A stretch of 64,000 bases of DNA from Zerene cesonia (GCF_012273895.1 NC_052117.1:3170406-3234405), one strand, 5' to 3'; shown: positions 51,701 to 64,000, counted from the first letter of the stretch. Numbers and translations: made by a program. Notes: generated by a model not told the origin, from the letters alone.

Positions 51701-54700
51701 GAAAAAATAAACTATTTTATGAGGATTCTTAAAGCTTGATAGAATCACGAAATCAATCAAACAACACGTTGGCAAGCAAGACTGATTTTGAGTAAAAAGC
51801 TCATCATTAAGCTGACGCGTTTGACGTCCCCCATCTCCCACTTATTTATAGGAAACCCTTACAACACGTCAGAAATGTCTAGACCGAGTGACAAAATCCA
51901 TGAAATCGTTTTGTCTATTACGTATATACTCAGATCGTTAAATTTTTGTAATATATTTAGATAAATATTTATAATATTAGTATAGTTGTATACTAATATT
52001 ATAAGCTGAAGAGTTTGTTGTTTGGTTGAACGCGCTAATCTCAGGAATTACTGGTCCGGTTTGATAAAATTCTTGCAGTGTTAGACAGTGCATCTATTGA
52101 GGAAGCCTATAGCCTATATAACATCAGGTACTACATGGGTAAAACCGCGGGACACAGATATTATTTAAATAAAATAATACGAATTTTTTATAGATTTTTG
52201 TCCCTTAGACAGCGTTACTAAAATTCTCTAAAACAACACAATTTTCTTGTCATTTAAGGTGTTATTGTTGTTTTTAATAATATATTAGTAGAGAATTTAT
52301 ATCGCTATTGTTCGTTATACATTGAACGTTATATAGCGAGTTATATGCAAAGTGCACACCGGAAGCGGTGAATCGGCTGCACTCGGACGCAAATTATCCA
52401 GGGTTTTTCTTTTCATGCGTCGATTAACTGCAGGGGTGCAAAGCTGACGGTGCTGAAAAAATGACTCCTTAACAATGGAGCAAATTAACCGGTCATTAAC
52501 TACATTCAGTATACAGTTTATAGTATTGTCATCATTATAGTGACGATTGGATTGAAATGTAACTAAAGATTTTGATTTATCCTTGCATTAGGTTAGGACT
52601 TAGAGACTGTGCGGCAAAACATGGAATTCAGAAGGGACTAAAACTAACAGGCCAATATTGCTATGAAGCACTGTATGTATAGTTAAGTAAGTAATTATAT
52701 TTGTATTAATATATTAAATTATTAAATTTATAATACATAGAAATACTATGTTATAAAACTCACTTATAATCATAACATACGTGGTTGATAAGAAATAATG
52801 AAACATTTTTTAGTTTTATACTAATAAGAAATCTGTGATAAAACAAGACACGCGAGTCACACTTATTATATTTTTAATAACGTTAAAAAAATTCATGAAT
52901 CTGCTATAAAAAAATAAAAAACAAAAAATACAGTTTTCGTAGTTATATAATAGATATACTATGGACCATATTATTGTCTGATAGTTATGGGAAACATTAA
53001 AATAACGCATTAATTTAACAAAATGCCACCATTGTCCACTAGTGCCATTTATACGCCACAAATGGCTTTTAACTTGGAGAACAGAGCTCTAATTTGAGGG
53101 TTAATTATCATTGTTAAGTGTAATGAATATTTTGGGCCGTCCCGACCCGTATTGTCTTTTTCGCATTTGGACCTTATTTCAGGACAGTTATGTTTTTTGT
53201 CAGTGAAATCCCATGGGGAGAAATATTTATGATAGGTTAAATATATTTCAAATAGAACACGTCTTTATGAACAGTTAGGATACAGTTTGTTTTATGAACG
53301 TGAATTAATTTTATAAAAATATATTTATTTAATTTTTGAATCCAAGTATGAATATACAGCTTCAGTGTTCGTTAATTCTAATTTATTGAACATAAAAGCT
53401 TCACCATTACCGAAATGTCTTAAAATCTTAATGACGCCTCTCATAAACAGCGTTATAAAATATTTAACACTGCTCAAACGCATAAACAACTGCAAGGGTT
53501 CGGTGGGATTTCAAGCATTCAAGCAACACTCGCAATTGACTAGAGCTGTACACCTCAAGAGTGCTTTTGTCACGGTCCGTAAGTGCATTTTGAGTGCAGC
53601 CGCCGTTCTGTGCGTAAATATTGTGCCGGTTATCATTCGAAATGCACTGTAAATAATATTCGGTTTTTTTCACCAGAAGCTCTCAACTCTCGATAATGTT
53701 CTCTCTACGTTAATAGCCTCCAGTGAAAACCGGATCATTTACAAACAAAGAATTATTCATTTCTTTCATACAAATTTAATAAAGACCGTGGAATGGGAGG
53801 ACCAACATCGTTAATAACGAAGTTTGCCCTGAATTTCCTTAAGACGACATTCTAAATAAAAACACGCGACAAAGGGACGTAATACCTCATTTCGTGAAAC
53901 GCCCTCACATTGAGAAGCAAAAATTTAATTCCGCGGATGGAATTGAAAGACACAGCTCTCGATGTAACGTTACTCGCGGCTTATTCACATGATAATGGAA
54001 GCAAAATAGAAGGAAGTTGTGAACTTACAGTTCCGACAACCCGCATTCAAATGGACCATTTGAAAGCACCGCAAATAGACTGCTTGAGCGAAATTTTACT
54101 TCAATATCAAATTCGCCAACGGTACTGCACTAAATTTTGCCAAGTAAATAGACGACCAGTTGAAAAAACTTAGTGAACGCAGCATGCCTTACGTTCATTA
54201 CGAAACTTTTACCAAGAGATTCTTTTATTTGTTTAGTTTTTTAAGTCCTCTTGGGATTCGATTGAATTTTACGAGTTGTCGTCGTCCTCGTTGATCGTAT
54301 GGATCTATGTGTAACTGATTTAGTGACGTTGTAGGGCTTCATCGCTGGATTTACATTAAAAAATCATACAATTTACAAATAGAAAACTACTTCATCTGTG
54401 TCATTTACAGTTAACTATATTTTATTTTATTTAAATTCCGGGTTTAATAAATTATTATTTATTTTACCTGGCTCAGGCTGTCTCCCAAACTGCCATCAGT
54501 GTCCAAAGGTCGAAAGAGTTGATTCGCCTCTTTGATAGCCAAATCTCGTCTCTGCTTTCTATCCTGCGCCTCTCTCATTGCTTGACTCTGTAGTCTTTCG
54601 AAGAATTCTCGAGGCTTCATCGGCGGCGGCTCATCGTCAGGGGGCGGGGGTGGGGGCGGTGGCAGCCGTGTGCGCGGGGAACTTCTGATGAGAGATCTTT

Positions 54701-54798
54701 CGTCATCTTCAGTCGATCGCTCATCGTGATCAGAGTCGGAACTCCGACTATCCCGGCGCCTTACGCCTTGCAAGTGTGGTTCGAGGAATGTTGCATTT
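30648..54798 (-). CDS. spri: Sprint (RIN family): SH2, VPS9 and RA domains; 5' end missing
   Basis: Twenty-two in-frame exons: 54798-54468, 44466-44266, 43909-43725, 43408-43179, 42877-42618, 42437-42072, 41915-41370, 41129-40934, 40826-40432, 40241-40106, 39844-39689, 39497-39371, 38934-38820, 38005-37913, 37657-37561, 33836-33667, 33463-33359, 32958-32773, 32542-32411, 32135-31908, 31546-31336 and 30781-30648. They give at least 1532 aa. Domain order is poly-Pro N-terminal region, SH2, long Ser/Pro-rich linker, RIN-homology region, VPS9 and RA, as in Drosophila Sprint and vertebrate RIN proteins. Family knowledge: these bind phosphotyrosine and active Ras and act as guanine-nucleotide exchange factors for Rab5-type GTPases in receptor endocytosis. 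The first exon shown begins in phase 2, so at least one coding exon lies upstream, in the gap or outside the window. The exon 33836 acceptor is uncertain by 3 or 6 bases because of a CAGCAG repeat. Confidence 0.93.
31336..31546 (-). CDS. spri: sprint RA-domain exon, very GC-rich
   Basis: One exon of 211 bp (phase 0 start, phase 1 end) codes for most of the Ras-association domain, with VALPDECRGSIRRVALP and ITNPQDYALFALHDG. The base composition is very GC-rich in an otherwise AT-rich gene, so frames on both strands are open; only the minus-strand phase-0 frame fits its neighbours. Confidence 0.88.
31908..32958 (-). CDS. spri: sprint VPS9 (Rab GEF) exons
   Basis: Exons 32958-32773, 32542-32411 and 32135-31908, all phase 0. 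The catalytic core reads GADDLLPVLAWTVARC and GEGGYYLTALFSAVAV. The Asp, Pro, Tyr and Thr residues needed for nucleotide exchange in VPS9 domains are present in the spacing D-x3-P and Y-x2-T. So Rab5-type GEF activity should be intact. Confidence 0.92.
33359..33836 (-). CDS. spri: sprint RIN-homology exons
   Basis: Exons 33836-33667 and 33463-33359. They code for NVDNFIACTLDSKE and then MRNMRQFMSGMKNYLVKHGE, the conserved RIN-homology region before VPS9. Exon 33836 takes phase 1 and can join either exon 37657-37561 or the alternative first exon at 34893. Confidence 0.88.
34893..35466 (-). CDS. spri: Alternative first exon of sprint (short isoform)
   Basis: An ATG in a good context (GCCATGAAG) at 35466 opens 191 codons, then a donor (CTGT/GTAGGT) in phase 1, exactly the phase needed by the next sprint exon at 33836. 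A competing donor 4 bases downstream (AG/GTAAAG) would give the wrong phase. The encoded N-terminus starts MKWFTKLFQGKSGKESE, contains a Glu-rich stretch and PACHCADLAPEEN, and has no recognised domain. An isoform starting here would lack SH2 and keep RIN-homology, VPS9 and RA. The upstream 35500-35640 is the presumed promoter. Confidence 0.65.
35467..37560. other. Intron or promoter region of sprint
   Basis: AT-rich sequence between the alternative first exon and exon 37657-37561. The presumed promoter of the short isoform lies in its left end. No coding exon is supported; the open frames near 36912-37181 overlap on both strands without splice support. Confidence 0.45.
37561..43408 (-). CDS. 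spri: sprint Ser/Pro-rich linker exons
   Basis: Twelve exons (43408-43179 down to 37657-37561) code for the region between SH2 and the RIN-homology domain. They include STPPPPPPRWAKPF (SH3-type ligand) in exon 42437-42072, PSPPAKPSGTFVRAPRPTPP in exon 42877-42618 and FSP(I/L/T)S repeats in exon 41915-41370. SDYEDIWGPEG in exon 41129-40934 looks like a Tyr phosphorylation site. Phases agree across every junction. Confidence 0.88.
43179..44466 (-). CDS. spri: sprint SH2-domain exons
   Basis: Exons 44466-44266, 43909-43725 and 43408-43179. The SH2 reads LIRTHPVWFLPGIQRAGAFH, NFVVRQSSQPDTMAISVRLP, HYLIQASGGRIGLE and NIPELIAHYSQCC. The FVVR motif holds the phosphotyrosine-binding Arg. In exon 44466-44266 the true frame starts SRESLSSDGEG; another, longer-looking frame there is a shadow. 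Confidence 0.93.
44985..45031. repeat. (AC)n microsatellite, interrupted
   Basis: ACACACACACACACAC followed by ATATATACATACACACAT and more AC repeats, within the large sprint intron. Confidence 0.85.
45925..46115 (+). repeat. RTE-like retroelement 3' fragment
   Basis: Starts ATTATAAATGCGAAAGTTTG, passes through TCAATTTGGTACGTAGATAG and ends GCGGGTGAAACCGTGGGGCG then CAGCTAGT. It is a common lepidopteran retroelement tail. Confidence 0.65.
51990..52165 (+). repeat. RTE-like retroelement 3' fragment
   Basis: Contains TTGGTTGAACGCGCTAATCT, TCAGGAATTACTGGTCCGGT and ends at AAAACCGCGGGACACAGATA, another variant of the same tail in the large sprint intron. Confidence 0.55.
54468..54798 (-). CDS. 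spri: sprint upstream exon with poly-Pro tract
   Basis: Acceptor TTCCAG, phase 2 start, 110 codons, donor AG/GTAAAA in phase 0. It contains a run of eight Pro followed by DDEPPPMKPREFFERLQSQA, an acidic Ser/Asp stretch, and a basic helix. The Pro tract is a candidate SH3 or EVH1 ligand. It is the most 5' sprint exon I can support; the start codon lies further upstream. Confidence 0.85.
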
Positions 54799-57016
54799 CT
54801 GGAACAAATTATAGGAGATTCAATTAAAAAAAGAATTTATCATCATTCTAACTGTGTGTTAATGACTTAAAGTCTTAATTATGTATAGGCGCAGATTAAA
54901 AAGTTAACTACTAGGGTTTAACTACTTGGTCAATTGTTTTTACTGAGTACGGTCTTCCATACCATATTCGATTTATACTTTAAAATAAGTATCGTTTAAC
55001 CGAGATACGTTAAAAGTCCGATAACAATCTTAACTATTACAATTACACAGGGACAAAGAAACAACTCACATTATTTTGCCCGCTACACCTAGTCTGCTAT
55101 TAGATTTATAGAAATAGCTTACTAAGTGCCTACTGATCTACCTTACACAGGCAATAGATTCCAGGACTAAACCATTTATTCAGTAATTCTGTAATCTCTA
55201 TACACATGGGCGCTGCTGACCAGACCAAAGGGACATTAACTAAGATTTATTTCATAGCCCCATTTACTCCCGCTCTCATTAAACTTCTGATGCTTAATGT
55301 AAAAGTATTTTTTACAACTCACACCTGTTTTACGCAAAAACTGCATCTGGCGCTTTTTCATTATTTCGAGTGTAAATCTATAAAAATGTTGCTCATAAAA
55401 GAATGTATTTCAAAAGTATTGCGAGTAGTTTGAAATGTTCATTTAAAATGTCATATTGTTAAACGGTTTATGTTTCTCCATTCTGCAATCATTATTTTAA
55501 ACGTGAAACCTATTTTACAAAAATATTTTTAAATTAATGTACTAATAAGTTAAACTTAATTATGCACCAATCTGTATATATTATATTAGGTATTAACAAT
55601 GTAACAAATACATATAATTTTAAAATGGTCACACGTCACAATGAACATTAATTAATTATTAGTGAAAGTGCTCAATTAACAAAGAAAACATACCCAAAAT
55701 GTATACCTACAATTCTAACGAAATCTGTCTGGTCGGGTATCAAAAAGTAATAATGGCCCCGACACTGAGGTGACACTCAATTTGTCTAAAGGACGGACGA
55801 TAACGAGAATATCGTGTGGTCACCCATTCATCGATCACGGGTTAACTTGATTTTAATTAAAATCTGCCGTGAACAATGTCCGCGTCTACTCATACAATGT
55901 TTGGCAACAGACCGGCAATGTATTGAATCTGAACGCTGGATTAAATTTGATTTTTTGATGCTTAAAATAGCGTTGAGTCTATGTTTCTAATACATTTTCC
56001 CGAATATTTTGTGTAATAATTTTGGTACATATAAATATGTCAGTAAACGAGATTCAACTAACCGCCACAGTTCTTAGCTACTCTCGCGTGCTTTATCTCG
56101 TTCAAGGAACACTTGAAAGGTTTGAAATAAATTGGATCAATTTAATATCTAATAACGTTAGAGATGTTATATTAAAAAGTTATTATGTGTGTTTCGTGAT
56201 ATAAAGGAATATTCAAAGATAATATCTACTCTACTATCGACCCTTTAGTTCGCAATCAAGCTTAAAAATCATGTTTCATTTCGTTGATGGGTGCTAAATT
56301 AATCAGAAAGGCAGTACAAGGCCTTTGACATGTTTCACAAATCACATGTGTCGCCGGTCGTTATGGCAGCGTGACGTCATCACAGCCTGATCCGTCATTA
56401 ATTATTAAAACGTCATAACTCGGAGTCAGGACACAGGTGGACTAACGAACCCCATAATTAATTTTAAAGTGATACCGTAATTTGTAAAATTAAGTCTTTA
56501 CCATGCATAAATATACTATATACAATTTATGGGTTGTATTAGCCCGAGCATGAAATAAATAAACACACTTTTGTATTCTCAATATTAGGAAGGAAAAAAG
56601 TTTTTATTAAATAAAATTAACATTTGCCACTAACATAGTAATTTTATAATAAATATTATTTTATTAATACGAACCAAATGTACCGCAAAAACTCTTTTAA
56701 CAAATCAACAAAAGACTCAAAACATCTCCGACTGGCAGACGCCATTGTTTCCATTTCGAAAAATTCTCAGCAACAATTAAAAATAATTATCCACTTCCAC
56801 TGTAGCAATAAAGAGTGACTTGGACTCGATTTTTATTTACGCTCGGGAGAAATGTTTTAATGTTTATCTGAGGAACTGTCTCTTGGTACCAACAAGTTTT
56901 ATCTTTGCTTATTGTTTGTTTCATAACACCAGTGCAAGAAAAATGAATAATATAAGGTACTGATCTGAGTGGAAATGTTAAAGTGTAAGGTTTATACTAT
57001 TTCATAATAGTATAAA
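54799..57016. other. 5' part of sprint or upstream region
   Basis: No supported exon. A perfect TGACGTCA palindrome lies at 56372-56379 in a locally GC-richer patch and could be a CREB/ATF-type site. The remaining sequence is AT-rich. Confidence 0.4.
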
Positions 57017-58016
57017 NNNNNNNNNNNNNNNNNNNNNNNNNNNNNNNNNNNNNNNNNNNNNNNNNNNNNNNNNNNNNNNNNNNNNNNNNNNNNNNNNNNN
57101 NNNNNNNNNNNNNNNNNNNNNNNNNNNNNNNNNNNNNNNNNNNNNNNNNNNNNNNNNNNNNNNNNNNNNNNNNNNNNNNNNNNNNNNNNNNNNNNNNNNN
57201 NNNNNNNNNNNNNNNNNNNNNNNNNNNNNNNNNNNNNNNNNNNNNNNNNNNNNNNNNNNNNNNNNNNNNNNNNNNNNNNNNNNNNNNNNNNNNNNNNNNN
57301 NNNNNNNNNNNNNNNNNNNNNNNNNNNNNNNNNNNNNNNNNNNNNNNNNNNNNNNNNNNNNNNNNNNNNNNNNNNNNNNNNNNNNNNNNNNNNNNNNNNN
57401 NNNNNNNNNNNNNNNNNNNNNNNNNNNNNNNNNNNNNNNNNNNNNNNNNNNNNNNNNNNNNNNNNNNNNNNNNNNNNNNNNNNNNNNNNNNNNNNNNNNN
57501 NNNNNNNNNNNNNNNNNNNNNNNNNNNNNNNNNNNNNNNNNNNNNNNNNNNNNNNNNNNNNNNNNNNNNNNNNNNNNNNNNNNNNNNNNNNNNNNNNNNN
57601 NNNNNNNNNNNNNNNNNNNNNNNNNNNNNNNNNNNNNNNNNNNNNNNNNNNNNNNNNNNNNNNNNNNNNNNNNNNNNNNNNNNNNNNNNNNNNNNNNNNN
57701 NNNNNNNNNNNNNNNNNNNNNNNNNNNNNNNNNNNNNNNNNNNNNNNNNNNNNNNNNNNNNNNNNNNNNNNNNNNNNNNNNNNNNNNNNNNNNNNNNNNN
57801 NNNNNNNNNNNNNNNNNNNNNNNNNNNNNNNNNNNNNNNNNNNNNNNNNNNNNNNNNNNNNNNNNNNNNNNNNNNNNNNNNNNNNNNNNNNNNNNNNNNN
57901 NNNNNNNNNNNNNNNNNNNNNNNNNNNNNNNNNNNNNNNNNNNNNNNNNNNNNNNNNNNNNNNNNNNNNNNNNNNNNNNNNNNNNNNNNNNNNNNNNNNN
58001 NNNNNNNNNNNNNNNN
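57017..58016. other. Assembly gap (1000 N)
   Basis: Exactly 1000 Ns, placeholder length. A missing sprint first exon could be here. Confidence 0.99.
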
Positions 58017-61000
58017 ACAAATTTATGTATATTTCATTTAAAGACCTTATTACTAAAGGTTTGAATGCAAAATTTAAATGATGATGGTATCTTTTAAAAA
58101 TTTTATTTTAAGAATTCATGAAAAGATTGTTAGGTCAGATGTTAATTAGGGCCGAGTGGACTATTTTCAACGTATTCATTAAAATATGCTTGACATAGTT
58201 TTTAAAATTTCCACCCTGTTTTCAATGTAGGTTATGAACGGGTTGTTTTTTAATTACAACTGGGAATTGAATGACTTTTAAATTGAACAGAATTCATTGA
58301 AGAGACCGATTTATTCAGGGAATATTTTTTATCTGTATACATTTATTTTAGAAGTACTTTTATAAATAGCAATATATTAATTTACTTCTATTATTAAGAT
58401 GGGCTAATAATACATAATTTTTTTATATTAGATGTATTAATTTTGTAAGTTCATGCATTAACTAGAAGTACATTTATATTTATTACATAGTTATATTATT
58501 ACATCAGCCAAAAATGCTATATTAAATTAAAGTAACAACCATTTTTCGGCCCATTTAAACTCAAAATTAAAGTTCAACAGTTAATTCGTTACAGTATGGA
58601 AAAACTATACACAATACATCTATTTGTGTTATCGATTTGTTTCTGTTATCGTTATTTAGAGTTTATAAGAGTTAGTTATAGTTGTACAGAGAATTATGGC
58701 TGATTAATTTTTACTCCTACACTATAATCTTCCTAGCAAGGTTATACAATTTGGTGAGACATCGCTCTATGGGTCCCACAACGTTAAGTGTTCATTAAAT
58801 TATTGAAAGCAATATCGACAAATTTACTTATATTGTAAGTAAATATATGCAATATTGTATAAGTAGTAATTAATATTTAAAATCGGTTCGTATGTTATAA
58901 ATAAATACAGATTTTTAATTTACATATGATTTAGATTTCTCGGCTTTCAAATCGTACGTTTTAAAGCTATTTAAACGGAAATAACAACAAACGAAGTATA
59001 GAACATTATTTAAATTTCTTGATAATGACTATAATTGTGGGTGTTTCTTAGCAAAAACTAGTTTAATTTTAACGCACGATTGAAGTCCTTGATCTACCTA
59101 GTTTGGTATACAATGAAATCATGTAGAAATCATGGGCGTTAAGTTTGTTATTTGAATAAAAATTGGTTAAAGGAAGGATCATATACCCTATATCTTTATA
59201 TATAAAAATGACAATAATAATGATAATAGACTAAGTGACATAGGCTATATATGTACCACGAGTGAAACCGGGACAAACAGCTAGTATAAGACAAACATTC
59301 GTTGATTAATTTTATTCATCTGTTTGCAAGGACGCTAAAGCTGGTGACGATTGTTTCTTTATCAATAGGTATATAGGTATATATCTCATTTAAGTTGCCC
59401 GAGCATTTATGTCGTACATTAACAAAGCTTTTACGTCTAAAGCATTGAATTTGTAATCATGTGAAAATATTCTCAGATTAATATATTATATTATTTTATT
59501 TTAAATGCCGGTAAAGCTGTGCCTCCCTGTAATTTAGATACATATTAAGTACTAATGTGTTGATGTATATTTTAATGTTTTAATAGTTTTAACAAGAAAT
59601 TATGTATCTAGTTGCTAAGCCTTTATTTAAATAAATAAATAAATAAATATAACTGTATTATTATACTTGTATGCTGAGCCAGCCCACACTTTGTGTCATT
59701 GACGGTCACTTGAGCCGTGAACTGATTACAGCCACTTGTAACTCTGGCAATGAACGATACAAAGGCGATCTCTACTTTATTATATATATTTGATCCACAC
59801 TTGGTTACAATCAAGTGCGATTTGAGGTTCTTTTAGTTTTATTCAGTTCTTTTATTTTAGTTTATTGGGGAGATCAAAATGTTCAGTGACGAGACACAGT
59901 TATATGTCTTTTGCTGAGTTTTTTTGAAAAATTTGAAATAAAGAATTTAAAAGAAAAAAAAATGTGAAAACAACATAAAGTGTTTCTTTAATAACTGGAT
60001 AGCAAAAAAAAAGCTAATAGAAAATTCTTGTAATAAAAAAAATACATTGTTGTAATTTATACATTAAGACAAAAAAATATATATATGAAGCATGTTAGTT
60101 ATAAGAATTTTTGAAATTTAAATATATCGATCACGATTACATAAATCGATGCGATAAACGCAACTTTCGCATTGATCTGTATTACGAAAGTCTTCATACA
60201 ATTGACGTTCAACGGACCGTAATACTATCATACATCAATGCACTTTAAACAGATTTCTCCAGGCTTATATAACGTATGTACAGGACGCCTTGCTAATACG
60301 ATTATAAGTGTAGTCTAGAGCGCAGCGACGTTGTTCTATGGGTATTTTAGCTTCAACTAAATGCCATACGAAATTTAATTATGTAGCGACGGTTTGTTTT
60401 AGGTAAAAGATGAGTCGTGTTTGTTATATACGATACGATAATTATCTGCAAATACATTAAAAATCATATTTTATTTTAAAAGAATAGGAGTATTCTGTTA
60501 GACCTGGGTTCATAAAATAATTTATTTAATCATTTATTATTCTGTGAATAATGCTATCCATTTTATACACAAAAATATTGAGCCAATTTCTATCCTAGGT
60601 ACTGAAAAATTTAGATGAAATTTTGTCTTTGTAATAACACAAGTGATACAACTATTTAATAGTGAGGCCGTAATACTTAAAAAACAATTACACAAGAAAA
60701 AGAAAGAAAAATCATGACAATATATATCTTACAGTTCACAGACATGTAGGTACAATGTAGCAAGTTCATATGAAAGTCAATGTTTCAACTATAAATATTA
60801 TCTCTAGCCAAGTTCAGACAGGAATTGCTTCACTGACTTAAGCCTTCTAGCTTCACTAAGCCGGCTTCTTACAGCGGTGGCTATAATAAGCCAACCTCTT
60901 ATCCGGAACTCCAAGCAAATTGCATTAAAAATCCAACTCAATGTAAAAGTACAATGCTGTAATAGCAAATACTTTTAAGTATTCTGTCTGCGGGCTTAAT

Positions 61001-64000
61001 GAAAGAACATAATAATTTTTTTATCCTTGCAAAATATTACCTTAGTATTCTTAGTATTTTAATGAATATTTTGAAGGATATGCTCACCGTTACACTTCCA
61101 ATGACATATAAAAAACCCGGGCATCTTGGGTTCACCTGAACGTTTTAAAATCGTCCGTACAAAATAACAGCATTGTGCGCTCTGTGTTTCAAAGTCAGGT
61201 GTCATTCTCGATCCTTAATTCTAAATTATATGTAACGACTAATAAAGTGAGACAATATCTTAACACATCCAACTCATTTTTAAGTGTTATATTATACTTT
61301 AGAAAAATATTGTTATTTAAAATTACAGTGTTTCTATGTGTAGCGAATGTTCATTGCTATTAGATACAAGAAGCGTGTAATTGTAAACTATTACGGCAAA
61401 TTAAACGATCACCAAATTAAATATCAAGCAGTAACTGTCCTCATTTTCTTTTCTTATCGCTATTTCGAAATAAAACTACTCGAATGTTCGCTTTACTGGT
61501 TTTACATTACCTTTGCGTTGTCATGTTAACCTTTCGAGATTTACTTATTATCTCGGTATAGCCTGGTTTTATGCGAGGCTTACACAACGGCTTGAGTTTT
61601 AAGATTGAATATCTTTTGATAAAGATAAAGTAGGCGCAATGCAAACCTTTAAACCACACCTACTTTTTTGAAAGAACGTAATTTTGATTATAGAAAATTA
61701 AATTAGCGATACGTTACGAAATCCCCGAAGAAACCGAATTTTTAAATTAAATAACGTGTTTGTCGTAAATATTGGCCATTGTCTTTTTAATCGATCATTA
61801 AACTTACGCCTACCGTTATCAATGCACATTTGTCGTCGAACGAGTTTCTATCTGTTTGTGGAGAATAATTTTCGCTTTCTACAGGAAACGCTTATATTTA
61901 CAATGACAGGTTTCATATCAACACCGCAAATATAAATTATATGGTGGTTAAGAGTTTTCTAATGATAAACTAAGAAAAATATTACGGAACCCGTTGTGTA
62001 TGCAATATTTCACGGTTATAATCGAAATATATATAATTACTTTATTTTAAAGCATAAAATTAATGTCTGTTTGTGAAAATACTATCACAAAAATATATAA
62101 CGGTATCTCGATTGGCATTTTATATTACTAATGATTAGTTCAAGCTAGTTAATTATGTTAATATTAATCAATGGACATTACAAATTTATATATTTATTTT
62201 ATCATAAAATACAAGCCGCACCTTACAATGTCGGAACAACATTCTTTGAAGGAGTTTATATTTAAGCAGTTATACCACATAAACAAGCCAATGATAGCTC
62301 CAGCAAACATCGTAAAGTAAATCTAGACTGCCAATCGACTATCCAATCCTTCGATAAACTTATTTAACTCGAGAGATTGCCTCTCTAAGGCAAACGGTTG
62401 TCGACTTAACGATATTTTGAGCCCTCGCTTCTAGAGTGATTTGTAAAGATACTATAGTTAACAGAAACTTCCTTGGCTTCAAACAAAAGACTTATTATTT
62501 ATGTACGATGTAGTAAATGAAGCAATAACCTGATATATAAGAGAGGTACAATTTGTGTCTTAATTATATTTGTCATTAAAACTTTTGCAAACAAATTAGT
62601 CAATTAATGAAGTCTTAAATTGTGTACATCAAATTTCTATAAGAAAGTGATATGTATACCAAAAATTAATCAAAATCATTCTATTTAATAAATAGTGGAT
62701 CATTTTCAGTACATTGTACAGAACGATAAGTGAATTAAAGCTTTATAAAAATTGGGTTATTTCGTATGAAAAGACTCAGGTACTATAAATTTACACTTAT
62801 TTAAATTCAGCGGCAGATTACAAACACAAATTGATTTTTTAAACCTGATACAGCGAATAATTATGCAAAGTTGAGACTTGGTAGCTCCTTAATCCCAGGC
62901 TTAGGGCTGAGGGTCGATCAAAGAGGAGCAAACAAGAGTACAGAAGCGGAGTAAGGCATGATAGTAGGATTGCCTAAGGCGCCCGGTTCTGAAAGGGCGC
63001 CGTATCAAGGCGACAAAGAAACACAATTAATAGAAAACAATTAATAGAACATTAAAAAAAATCAACAGTCTCTCTAGTTTTATACTAAATTTATGTTTAG
63101 GAATGAATAACGTATTAACTTACTAATAAATATATAATAATAATAATATAATAACGGTGTGATAAACTCGTTATGTTTCAAAAACTACCATAATTTTTAT
63201 TCATAAATATAAGAGATAATTATGGTAGTAAAATTACATGAAGTTCATAACGTCATGTTAAAGAATTTAAAATGTTGTAATAGTAAATATTATTATAACA
63301 TTTTACATTTTTACTAACATTAATATAATATATAACATTTCACTTCTTTAAATAAGGCAAATCTAAAGTATTATTCATTTACACATTTTATTATTATTTC
63401 AATACGAAATATTAAATATTAATACAGGGTAGGGCGCCGACGTTTGTAAAGCCAGCACTGATGAGAACATCCCTTTGGTTAATATATAATGAAGCTTCAT
63501 TTTGTACCTCTATTTACATTAATTTAGCAGATGTGTAAACGTTTTCGGTAAGGGAATAGTAATTTGTGAGAAATTTCCTCTCTTTGTGATAACATTTTGA
63601 CGGGAAAATTCGAATGGTTTTTGAAAATATTATTACATAGAGCGTACCTATTGGTATTATTTGATATTTTTAGAGTAAATTAATAACATTCCAATTATAA
63701 ATAAATAGAAAGCCGTCGGATTTGATAAACGCACTAGAAAATTTCTTTTGTAATTATCACCTCCGTTTTATCCAATTTTTTTAATTTTTTTACAAACGGT
63801 ATTAGTGCATTAACCGCGAAATAAAAAGTTGAAAACGAAGAAATACAACCAACAATGAATACAGAACTTCATTTACTATGTTCATCAGCACTTTTGTTTG
63901 AAAGATGATATTTTTACCTTGTAATAGTATGCCATTAGTATTACAAGAGTACTACCAGAAACTATCCAACTTTATCGATACGTAGGTACACATGTGAATT
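58017..64000. other. AT-rich, no gene seen
   Basis: About 6 kb without a supported exon. It holds an RTE-like tail around 59190-59285 (TGAAACCGGGACAAACAGCTAGTA), an (AAAT)n tract at 59630-59651, and a GGCGCCC...GGGCGCC inverted repeat at about 62980-63003. Most likely upstream or intronic sequence of sprint. Confidence 0.5.

Larger units (their letters stand above)
44467..54467 (-). other. Large sprint intron of about 10 kb
   Basis: No exon is supported inside. It holds an (AC)n microsatellite at 44985-45031, a SINE-like piece at 45065-45290, and RTE-like tails at 45925-46115 and 51990-52165. The rest is AT-rich with no obvious structure. Its length and position suggest regulatory sequence for the long isoform. 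Confidence 0.6.

Noticed and set aside
53910..54173. 87-residue plus-strand frame
   Set aside because: No start context, splice or domain support; opposite to the sprint transcript.
56992..58020. Long minus-strand open frame at 57-58 kb
   Set aside because: It is made of Ns from the second gap.
62980..63003. GGCGCCC...GGGCGCC inverted repeat as a terminator
   Set aside because: Seven-bp stem with a 10-nt loop in eukaryotic intergenic DNA; no adjoining gene to terminate.

Overview
The window is nuclear DNA from an insect, almost certainly a moth or butterfly. The basis is an AT-rich background, small exons with GT-AG introns, insect-type genes (a sprint/RIN homologue, a CLIP-domain serine protease homologue, an insect GILT) and repeat families typical of lepidopteran genomes. 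All genes were read by eye from splice signals and reading-frame continuity; no alignment was run. Two 1000-N assembly gaps lie at 18597-19596 and 57017-58016.

Layout, left to right. 284-511 (+) is the last coding exon of a gene that begins outside the window. 1182-3086 (+) is a six-exon gene, 361 aa, called paralogue A. 3992-9151 (-) is a 17-exon gene for a novel cysteine-rich protein of about 518 aa. 9603-9674 (+) is a tRNA-like gene with intact Pol III promoter boxes. 12061-17356 (+) is a nine-exon CLIP-domain serine protease homologue, 366 aa, whose catalytic Ser is Gly. 18004-23412 (-) is a five-exon GILT-like thiol reductase, 218 aa; its last intron holds a DNA transposon with terminal inverted repeats and a TATC target duplication, interrupted by the first gap. 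25382-28384 (-) is paralogue B, 347 aa, with the same six-exon structure and intron phases as paralogue A. 30648-54798 (-) is most of sprint (RIN family; SH2, VPS9 and RA domains), at least 1532 aa over 22 exons, with a probable second promoter and first exon at 34893-35466. 54799-64000 holds no coding exon I can support.

The genes do not form one pathway. Sprint is a signalling adaptor and Rab5-type GEF. The protease homologue is secreted and probably acts in haemolymph protease cascades. GILT is a lysosomal or secreted thiol reductase. The two paralogues and the cysteine-rich gene are uncharacterised. The paralogue pair, in opposite orientation with about 22 kb between them, points to an old inverted duplication. 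The most novel objects are the cysteine-rich gene built from phase-0 microexons, the paralogue pair, the tRNA-like gene and the alternative sprint N-terminus.
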